Below, piece by piece: positions 51,401-61,600 of a stretch of 64,000 bases of DNA (its first letter is position 1; every line of letters begins with the position of its first letter). This DNA is from Eremophila alpestris peregrina. Its lineage: Eukaryota; Chordata; Aves; Passeriformes; Alaudidae. A program made the position numbers and the translations under genes. The notes beneath the pieces were generated by a model that saw nothing but the letters and a program-made list of their open reading frames with translations, did no database searches and was not told the origin of the DNA. Where the stretch lies: assembly GCA_009792885.1 (NCBI GenBank), contig WMCF01000008.1:16292952-16356951 (forward strand). The letters run 5' to 3'.

Positions 51401-54400
51401 TCTCTCCTTCCTTCCTCAAAAAGGAGAAATCAGCCTTTCTAATCTATTTCTTTCTGTCCTTGGGAACCTGAACAAACCTTTAAAACATCAGGATTGGAAC
51501 TTGTCAGGAGAAGATCTGGAGCAGGACACTGGGTTCCAAACTCTAGTCCAGAGTTCTCTAGTTCCTTTTCTTCTTTTTTTCTTTGCCAGTTGTGCCCTAC
51601 AAACATCTACCAGTAGAAGGAAACAGAAAAATAAGGATTCTGAAAAAAGGTTGATGTCTGTGACTGTGGTGTGCATTGACATAGTTGGAGGAGACTCAGT
51701 CAAGTCAATGTGTCTTTTAACACTTCTGTTAGATCCTTGGATGTTTCTGGGGCATAATTAAGCCATGTTTTGGAGACTGAAATGCCCATAACTTTGTTCA
51801 GCTCACTGTATCCTTGCTAGTAATGTGTTACTATGAACAGAATGTTTTGTTGAAGAACTGGCAGAAAAACCTTCAGTGAGCATCCTGATAGACTCAGTGC
51901 AGCTGCCAAGAAGGTGCATACCCAGAAAAGCTAAACTGTGGATGAAGTCAAGACTTTTAAAACTTAATGGTCTCCTGTAATTTGGTACCTGCTAGAGGCA
52001 AAGTGATTTTCGAGGCAAATTCTGCAATAGTCTGAATGTGCTGCAATTTCCCTCCTGTGATCCTGATGGGGGAAATCTTAAAGGTGCATGTGATGATAGT
52101 GTAAGACCATCTTGGAGCACAAAATAAAAGTGCTGGCCATACAAGAAGAGTAAATGTTTTCCATCGCAAAGGTTTACTTCTCTCATCTTCCCATCAAGTG
52201 TTTCCAGACACCCTGGATGTTCTCAGCTTCCCAGTGAGGAGGAATTTTCTATTTTTTCAGTTCCAGGAAGAACATTATTCTGATGAATCCAGCTGGCAAT
52301 ATTTTAAAACATACAGTGAATTTTTAAGTTTTGTCATATAAGAAAAAAAGATATATCTATTTTCAACCTACAGTGTTACTGTATAGCCAGATACCCACAC
52401 AAACCCAACCTTTCATCTCTACAGCCCTATATGCTGAATTTTATGGGAAAAAAAAGCTCCTTGATAGAGTACATAGTTGAAGTGCTTTGCTAATGACAGA
52501 GTTTTCAGACTTTTTATAACCAGAAAGACACAGAAAGTCCTCAAATATATTTTCATTAAAAAAAATAATAGGGAAAGTTCATCAGCTGAAAGCTAATTTT
52601 CAAGTTTTAGAAATGACTGTTTTTGTGTTTGAAAGTTAACAAGCATTCAGTCAAGGAGCAGAAATGCTCACATACAGAAATACTCAGGCCAGTAGTGGCA
52701 GGATACTTATTTTAACACAATATGCTTTGGAAAAAATCTAGAAAGTTAAAAATAATTAAAAAAATCTACAAATAAATCTATTTCCCTTTATAATTCCTTA
52801 GTAATTATAGCCATGTTATGAACGTGCCTCACCAAAACTGTACAGATTATAGAGAAAAGTCCTGAACGATGTCCATTTCAGGACAGACTGTAGTTCTTAT
52901 GTACAGAACCCTAGAAGGTAAAAGCTGTACCTCCAAAATAAAACTTATAAAACTGCAAAAACTAGTTCAAGGGTTTTGGAGATGAGTAGGGAATATCAGC
53001 TGCTGTAGCCTGTGGGTTTGAGTGTTCAGACACACAGGAGCAGGATGATGCTAACACAGCACCTGGCTCACTTTACCACCCAGTGCAAATGTCCAGGCAC
53101 AGAATGACTGAGACTTGACCAAGGTTTCCTGGAAGACATTCAAACAATGCATAGGGTATGAGTAGAAATGCTCTATGTATTTTGCCACTTTTGTTTTGGA
53201 ACGAGTCTTGCCTGCAGCATGACCTTAAAGTCCTTTGTGACTAAGGATGGTAAAATTTAAGCATTGACTGTATAGCAATTAAAGTAAAATGAAATAAATT
53301 ATTGTTCAAGTATTTATGAAATACTTTTTTTTTCATTCTCTGTTCTCAGACTTAAAAAAAACCAAGTTTAATTCTTTTTATGTCTCCTTAGTAGAAAACC
53401 CCAAAACATATTTTAAATAGGTGCCACCCTCTGTTAAGCACCATCTCCTTTTTTACAAACTCTAGCCTCCACCCTCAGAAATGCCCATTTAATACAGGAA
53501 GCTTGGACTCAGCAATTGTTCTGTCAAAGCATTATGCAGCTGGATGATAACTGTGCAGACAAACGTAGCTATTGAGAAAAGAAAGGGGATACAAAACTTA
53601 CATAATATACAGAGGGAAGCTGTATATAAAAAGGCCCAAATGCTCATATAGTCAAATAGCTCTGAAAAAAACAGGAGATGAAAACAACTGGGGAATAAAA
53701 GTAAGGAGACATTGGGAGGGATAGATTTCTACTTTTTGAAGGAATCTGGTTTTATATTAGGGAAAGAGAATTGAGAGTCATATGTGTTTATCTGTGTCAG
53801 TGTTTTTCTTCAAATTTCGAATGTGTTTTTGAGGTGAACCATCTCTGTCCCTGCCCACTGTTCTCTGTCAGCCTAATGAAGAATGAAAATAACTCCAGAG
53901 GTGTGTTCCAGGAATGAACACACTGGAGTGCAGCAACTAATGGACATTCAGTAGGAAGGACCAGACCAGAACCACTTTCAAGTATAAATCTGCACGATTT
54001 CTGTGGTGAGAACCTGGTGCCCTCAGCAGCAAGAGCTGTTTTTCCCTGCTGTTCTGACCATGTTACTCTATGAAATCCTTTCCAAGTCCTTTCCTGTCTG
54101 GGTGCAGAGACATTTCCATGCATCCAACCAAACTGTAGGCATTGAGCTGAGCTGTCAATGTTAGAAGTGCAGCTGGTGGACACTGACTGAGCTGCAGAAA
54201 GCAACAGAGAGCAGATGAGTTCCATGAAAGTACAAGTTAACAGTGGATGCGTCTGCCCCTCCATGCAGGGACGGCAGGATGGACATTGTCAGGGTGCCAT
54301 TGACTGGAAGAAGTATTGACAAGAAGCTTGCAAACTCTGGATACACCTTTAATAAGTCTTCCCATCTTTAAAAGACTTTGTATTTTTTAATGCCACAAAA

Positions 54401-54422
54401 TCTCAGTTCTTTACTGTCTTGC
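42483..54422. other. Intergenic, no gene seen
   Basis: About 12 kb of AT-rich DNA between the two LTRs. No retroviral frames, splice-consistent exons or CR1 pieces are recognised. T runs lie at 46640-46656 and near 45043-45050. The longest frames (137 codons at 51348-51761 plus, 155 codons at 53797-54264 minus) show no known domain. Confidence 0.55.
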
Positions 54423-54975
54423 TTCTGGCTGGGCGGTTTTTTCCTAGTGTTTTGGATTTAGTATGAGAATAAAGTTCATAACACATTGATGCTTGAATTA
54501 TTACTAAGTAGGGTTCACTCAAATCAAGGACTTTTCAGTGTCTCATTCCCTGCCAGTGTGCAGATGCACAAGAAGCCAAGAGAGACCACGGTCTAAGCTG
54601 ACCAAAGAGATATTCCATACCATAGAACATCATGCCCAATATACAAACTGGGGGAGTTGGCCCTTGGAAGCTGCCAATTGCTGTTTGGGAACAGGCTGTT
54701 CATCCGTCAGCGGGTGATGAGGAATTGTTTCTCTGGCGCATTATTTTTCTTTCTCAGTTATTTATGTAATTATGATTATTATTACTATTAATATTATTAT
54801 TATTGCCAATAATATAATTAACATTATTGTTAGCTTTATATTTTACTTTATTTCAGTTATTATGATGTTTTTATCTCACCCCATTACTTCTTTTTTATTT
54901 TTCTTCTTCAATTCTTCTGCCCACAAGTGGAAAGGAGAGAACTTGCAAGTTGCTGCACAGTGTTTATATGCCACT
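54423..54975 (+). mobile_element. Avian ERVL-like LTR with internal (ATT)n expansion, probably solo
   Basis: It has the same family layout as the LTR near 42 kb: TAGTGTTTTGGATTTAGTAT, a GATAACAC-like block, TCAAGGACTTTTCAGTGTCT, CACAAGAAGCCAAGAGAGAC, GATATTCCATACCATAGAAC, AATATACAAACTGGGGGAG, and TTATCTCACCCCATTACTTC near the 3' end. An ATT-rich microsatellite fills the U3/R part at 54770-54835. No internal retroviral coding is seen on either side. The 3' boundary is uncertain. Confidence 0.72.
54770..54835 (+). repeat. (ATT)n microsatellite inside the LTR
   Basis: Imperfect ATT/ATA units over about 65 bases. A run of this kind is a normal part of related bird LTRs. Confidence 0.8.
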
Positions 54976-55924
54976 GGGGTTGAACCATGGCATTTACCTA
55001 AGTCCTTCAGATGACCTGCCAGATCCAGCACACACATTATATGTAGGACCGTGATCCTGATAGGAGTTACCACAGTGTACTTACAGGTGATGTAAGGAAA
55101 TTGAATTTTTGGCAAAATTCTATTTTTTTTTTCAGTCTCAAATACCAGTTTGTGGCTCTGAATGCAGTTTGCAGGCTATTTAGATTTCAGGGAATCTAAT
55201 TTGGGGGCATTATTGTTTTTATTTTAAAGATTTCTCTCTAGTTAGTGAATTTGCAGAAATACACATCTGAGATTTTCAGCAACAGAAATTGAAGCAGAAG
55301 GTATTTCTGATTCCACTAGAAGTTGAAAGGTGTTTGCTAGGACACATTAATTATTCCTGGCTGATGGTAAAGAGTGGGACAGGAGTGGGAGTTATGAAAC
55401 TTCTGAAAAGATTACCTTTCAGAAAAAAATATATCGTATTCAGTTGCAGAAGAAATAATTTCTAAGACTAACAGTAGATTTGTTACTCTGTGACTGTATT
55501 TATTAAGTAAATGATTACAAGAACCAGAACTCTTGTTATCCTCATAATGTACTAGCACAAGACACACGTTCCTAATTGACTAATTTTTCCATGTCATCCT
55601 CAATTCAACCTGAGAACATTTTTATAACCAATATTTGGCTAAAGCATTAGTCTCACTTTTCAAAATCTTTTCACAGAGATCACTATATAAGGGAAAGGTA
55701 CAGCTATACTGATCCTTTAATGATGTATGAAATATAACATATACTAATGTGAATTCGGTTATTAGACTGATGCTGGTCTTTATTCCAGCTCATGCAATCA
55801 TATTTCAATAGACTACAACAGAATGGAAGTCCTGAGTAAACTTACTACAGAGACAGCAGGTCTGCAAGGGCTGCCTCTATAAAACATAAAATGTGATTCT
55901 TTTAATACTTGTAGAGTAAGAAAA
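54976..55924. other. Intergenic, no gene seen
   Basis: AT-rich and unremarkable up to the GC-rich islet that starts near 55925. Confidence 0.55.
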
Positions 55925-56108
55925 CCCTGGGGTGCTCTGGGCGCTGTGAGCACACCCAGCCTGTAACCACCTCCACCAGCCCCCCTCTGGCCCCACCTGT
56001 CCCCCAGAACTCCTGGAGGTGGTAGAAGAGTGTCCATCAGAGAGGGCCCCCCTGGGCCACCTGCAGCACCTGGCTCGTGAAGAGCAGAACCTGACAGTCA
56101 TCCACTAA
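55925..56108 (+). other. GC-rich islet with exon-like structure, unrecognised
   Basis: About 180 bases of high GC set abruptly in AT-rich DNA. A pyrimidine-rich run ends CCCCCAG at 56007. A frame follows reading LLEVVEECPSERAPLGHLQH and LAREEQNLTVIH, then TAA at 56106-56108. A GTGAGC donor-like site stands 62 bases before that acceptor, at 55946. Taking both sites literally, however, the junction would make TAA. I do not recognise the peptide. It could be a captured fragment of a gene's last exon, or chance. Confidence 0.3.
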
Positions 56109-58539
56109 ATCCTGAAATATATTACCTTTTTTTTTTTTTTAAGTCTGTTTCCAGAAGATATTTCAAATGGCCTGATGGAGTCTTCCCTGTGAAAATAAAA
56201 AACTTCCCAAGACCGAAACATTAATGTCTAATGTACACACAGAAATATTCTTTTTCATATCTGTGTCTATCATTAATAAGAAATAACTAATCATTCATCA
56301 CCTTGCAGAACAAGATAAATATAGAAGAATAGCTATAGTAATATGTTTGATTGCCTGTTTAATTTATACAAACTCTGTTAATCTATCTGCTCAGTAGAGA
56401 GACAGTATACAAATATTCAGTGTGTAATAATTTCAGACAATTTATCTAAGCTCAGGAGTCATTTATAAGTTTTTCATCACCCCCAAACGTTGATTAGTTC
56501 TAAGTGACTCATTTTAGCTGAATGTTTTTATGTCTTCTCAGCTTTTCAAAATTTGGGGACAGCAGGTTTGATGGAGAGTTGCCATTATTTTACAGCATGC
56601 AAAATAATGATTCTAAGACCAAACCTGGTGGTATACAAGATCAGCAGCATCAAACCAGCCACAATTCCCAGACCACAACTGCAGGAGGAAGAGCAGCAAG
56701 AACAAGTTTCCTCTGCTGGTTCTTTCACTGGATCTGTTCTTCCTCTCTCTCTCTTCTGCTTCCCATATCAAAAGCAACTTGGTCCAGAACCACCTCTTCA
56801 TTTGAGGGATCTCAGTGTTGTCAGTCAGATAATTCAAAGGTCTGTGAAACCCATAAGGTTATCAAAGCCACAGTCTGATTGGGATATTTTCTTGCTCTTC
56901 ATTAGAATCATCACTCTTAGTGGAGATTTGCAACTGGCTACATATTTTTTTCAGAAATAATTATTTCCTCCCTCTTTGCTGTCTGCTTGCAGTTTCTTGT
57001 AAGTCTTTGGAATGCAATCAGTTACCAACCCTTTGCAGTCATTTAACCAGTCACAGTCAAGCTCTTTGTTCCACTTCTCTGACATTAAAATCACCACAGA
57101 TAATCAAGACTATGATGGTTTTTATCCCATGCAATGTAATATCAGGTATCTAAAATAGTTTGGAAGGATCATTTGGACTGATGTGGGTGATTTACTGTTC
57201 ATGTGCATTAGCTATGAAGTTGACAGCCTCTAACTGGGGAGCTCCAGTGAGAAAATGGCACAGTAATATTTGTAAATGTTCCAGCTACAAGATGAAATAA
57301 ATTATTCTCAAGACTTGGATCTGTTCCCTTTAGCTTGACAGCACAATAGATGTGTGTCTTATCAGAAACTGTTCTTCCAAAACCATACAAATTAATGATC
57401 GTTTCACATCTTGATCCATAACTGAGAAAAAGCATTTTTTATTTTTGTTCATAGTTACCAGTCACTGATATTTCCTTCAGTTATGAAGTCTCTTCTGCTT
57501 TCTGCTTTAAAAATTGTAATAAATGGAGATGTGATTAGAAAAACCCAGCTTACATTGCATCATGCATATTTATTTGTGAATATACTATCTTGCAGTTTGC
57601 AAATCATCGGCTTTGACCAACTCTTATCATAACATGATTCTGGACAATGAGAAGGCCTCATTTTTGAAAACACCACAGAATATTTTCTAGTTCCCTTTTT
57701 TATAAATAAAGTAATTAGTAATAACTGTAAAACCAAAGAAATAGCACATAACTGTCAGCTTTTAATATTCATGATCAGCAGTTTGCACAAATTAGCTGCC
57801 AAATCCTTGTAGCATCTTTATGTAATAGGTAAGGATGGCCATTTCCATTTAACCAGTCAAGAAATTCTAAACAAAATTTTACTTCCCCTGCACACTACTG
57901 ACAGTGAAAAAAGCAAGTTTAGGAATCAGTTGTCCAAGGTCACCCAGTTAGATCTGGGATTACAAGCAAAGCATGTCATGTGCATGTCAGAAAGTACTCT
58001 ACAGTGCTGTGCCCAGACCCATGATATGACTAAGTGGTAAAATCTTAAATTAATATTACAAAAGTAAAATTAATTCAGCCTTTAACTCAGACGCTGTTCT
58101 CATCAGTTATGTTTGCCAATTTTGTAAATAACCTTCTATTTTTATGTCTATAAAATAGGCTTGGTTCATTTTATAGTCTTATTAATTTTTATGTTTGACT
58201 TTTTTATGTATATTATGTCTGTAAATACTATAATAATTAAAAAAGGTATTTACACTGGATTTTTTTTTCATTCAATAAATATCAAGGATTTTTAATGGAT
58301 CTCCTAATTAGGCACTGACATTAAAATAGAGTCAAAGATACCAACATGCAGTGCCTAAAGCAGGAACATGATTAGATTAAATTTTTTATATTTCCACGTT
58401 TAAATACAGCAAGCTTTAAAAACTGCCATAAATGGATTCTACAAAGCATCAAATAATGTTTATATCATTCAAAGATAAGGCAACTCTGCATCCTTTTCCC
58501 ATTTTGTGATTTACTGCACAATGATAGAAAATATTTCTG
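56109..58539. other. Intergenic, no gene seen
   Basis: AT-rich DNA with a T run at 56127-56141. Two overlapping plus-strand frames of 118 and 135 codons near 56522-56960 have no recognisable domain. Confidence 0.55.
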
Positions 58540-58590
58540 CACGAAAGAACTTTAATTATGCAAACATTTTAATTATAAAGCGTTCTCGGT
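58540..58590. promoter_or_regulatory. Candidate regulatory cluster: octamer plus homeodomain sites
   Basis: TTTAATTATGCAAACATTTT, followed by AATTATAAAG, combines an ATGCAAA(C) POU octamer with two TAATTA/ATTA homeodomain cores in about 35 bases. Such clusters occur in conserved vertebrate enhancers, but AT-rich DNA also makes them by chance. Confidence 0.25.
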
Positions 58591-58630
58591 GAATATAAAA
58601 TATGGCTTCAGGTACATAATGAATATGCAT

Positions 58631-58652
58631 GTGTATATGTACACATATACAC
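58631..58652. repeat. 10-bp inverted repeat with 2-base loop
   Basis: GTGTATATGT, AC, ACATATACAC: alternating purine-pyrimidine and self-complementary, so it could form a cruciform. Confidence 0.85.
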
Positions 58653-61600
58653 ACCTAGGTATTCAGGTTAAAAATACACTGATTAATAATAAGGGGTAAC
58701 ATTCCTGCTCTGAATCAGTTGAATTCTGACAATTAGCACGCAGTTAAGATTTCATCATCAAACCGTATGCTTCCGTGCTTCTTTTTGTTCCAGAATTTAT
58801 TTGTCAGCCCTGCCAGAGGTGTGCTGGTCACACCCTGGAGGATGTAATGATGCCTGTGATGGTCATTTTAGATGCTGGCCTTCTGTTGACCGCAGGGAGA
58901 GGACTCCTGGGTGTCCTTTGAAGCGACCTGTGCTGGTGGTTTGCAGCAGCACAGTCACCCAGGGTCACAGCCTTTGCTCGCAGGCACAACTGTTCCCGAG
59001 AACTAGGCCTGGAGAATGTGAGAGGTGACACATTCTGGGACAAAGAGGGCACTTTTGGCCTGGCCTAATCTCCCGTGTGGCTAATGAGGCCACTCAGTGT
59101 TACCTCAGGAGAGAGTCAGCCCCCAACTCATGGAGGTTGAGGAGACATTTCATGGAAATTGCTAATCACAGTAAAATACCTGCACAGACACTGTAGACTA
59201 ACATTTATGTGACATGCTCACACCTACTGATGTCTTCAATAACACTTACTGTATTGATTTCTGATCCCTGAAATTTATCTTAAAATAATTTTGACTTCAT
59301 TTTTTTTTGTAATTAAATATCTGATGTCATGTACTCATGTCTTTTTGCCCTCTCATGCTTATCTGCCTATTTGAGTGACAGTTTTGTGGTTGCACATTCT
59401 TCATTCCCACACGTTTTGAGGAAAAAAAAAAGACTCAGTTAAACAGAAAAATTTAATTAATTATGAGAGAGCAACATAGCTATGAAACCTATTTATGATT
59501 TTTTAATCTGCTCAGGCAAAGTGTGAGCAGAAGAAGTACAAGAAAAACGTGAACACTGAACACTACTGAGGAGTTCTTTTCTCTAAAAATGAAAACTAAT
59601 ATTACTTATTTAAAGCTGCATGGGGAAAAACAAATAAAAATTATTACATTTTATATTTTGAGTTCTCTGGTGGAATGATTTTTACTTGCTGAAGTTTTGA
59701 ACATGTAGGCAAAATTTTTCTCAGAAACATGTAAGCAGACATAGAAAATTCCTTCCTTAAGTAATATTAGGTAGAAAATAGTAGAAAAATTAGATTTGAT
59801 GAATCAATGAATGAAAAGAGAGTAAAAAAAGAAAGAAAGAAAAAAAATTGCTTCCATTCCTGATAGTGGAAAAATGAATAATTTTAACTGGTAATGTAAC
59901 ATTGGAACAAGTCACAGAAAACCTAGAAAAAACTCAGATTACTGACCTGGAATGCACAGGTCTTAACAGCATCTACAGTCCACAGCACCACATTAGTAAG
60001 GGTATAAAAGGGTATGCAGGGACACATGGGTGGCTATCCCTGCTATAAGGAATTTAGAAGTGAAATGTTAAACCATTCAGCCTGAATAGAATAGGCTTTG
60101 ATGGCAGGCAGAGCTTTTTCTACATTGAATTGTTTTGACCTGTTAGTTAGTAAGTCAGTAGTTTCTAATTCAATAAAATCTTGAAAATCTGTTTTTGGGT
60201 TCAAAAAAAGAAAAAAAAGGAAAGGCAAAAGACAAAATACTCTCTTGATTGCTTGAAGAACATGTTTAAATCTTATTTTAATAAAAAGTATGTTATTTTA
60301 TATTAATGGAAGAACAGTTATAAATTATTTTTGTGAGCAATAAGCTAGACTAAATAAATAGTAATCAAAAAAAAAAAGATGCTCAGTGTTCAGTTTGTCT
60401 TTTCAAGGCCTACAAAGTGCTTATGGCTCAGTTTATGTTATTCTTAATTTGATAATATAAATATAAATTTGACAATATAAAATACAAATATAGGTAGATC
60501 TGTTTCTTTTATGTGCAACAAGAAGTTAACAGTGACATATTATAGCCTCTGTGATCCCTCTTGTTTCTAAAAGTTCTTTTTCCTGCTTAGACTGACACTC
60601 AATCCAATCATCTGTATCTCTTTCTTATCTTCAGTTCAAAGAATAATGTGAAGCAAAAGCCAAACTTAAAAATATATTCTAGAAACTCAATCAATACCAG
60701 AATAGCAGCTATATTTCCACAGCTAAAGTAATCTAGCATACTAGAATAAGATTCTTTTTTCTCTCTAATTAAAATTCTGATAACTTTCAATTATCTTGAA
60801 CAAGATGGACCTGATGGTGTGATGTCTGTCTTCTCCTGGTTGGTGACTAAAAGAGGTCTGTTTACAGATTTTTCATTCCTTATGGTGATCAAGACCATTT
60901 CTGGATCAGCTGCACTGCAATTCTAAGCATTTTACTGACTGCTTTGGACTTTTTATTACATTAATTTCTCAAGGACCAAAGATTTACAACAGGTCTAGCT
61001 ATACATCTTCCCCACAACGCTCAATGTGCTGAAATGCTCAGGTATGTATATATATTTGTCTGGTACAAGTACAGCCAATTCTACTCTCCCACTTGGAATT
61101 CCTTTGTACTAGGAAATCTGCACTGGAAAGAAAGACACATTTCTTTGAATCATCAGCATATAGAAGGTACAAAGCCGAGAATCTCACCCAATATTCTTAG
61201 AAGACAAATATTCAGTGAAATCAAGCGTTCAACATCCAGTTCTCATTCTATGGTGATTTACCAAGAACTAGAACCAAATGTGACCTGAATTCACATATTG
61301 TGAAGTCAGTGTGGGCTTATTCCTCTTGCCCTTATCCCTAATACTGTCCTTATCCATGATATTGTCAGAATGCAGGAAACATGGAAACATGGCTAATTTC
61401 CTGAGGTCCATGGCATGTATAGTAAGATATGTCTACAGAAAAGCAGTGAATAAAAATCCCACTTGTTTGTAAGTTGCAATATGAGAAGAAATCATTGTGC
61501 TCTTACAGGTTTCTGAGTTAAGCCTACAACTCTAAAATGCTGTTCAGAAGCTCTGCTGGGGCTGGGGCTTTCCCAGAGCTCTGCTGGTGTGAACAGTCAG

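Noticed and set aside
51348..51761. 137-codon plus-strand frame
   Set aside because: It opens with GTG, has no family resemblance and lies in AT-rich background.
53797..54264. 155-codon minus-strand frame just left of the second LTR
   Set aside because: No similarity to retroviral or host proteins that I recognise and no supporting signals. Treated as chance.
42483..54422. Possible provirus interior between two same-strand LTRs
   Set aside because: No protease, reverse transcriptase, integrase or envelope-like frame is visible, and the LTRs look independently decayed.
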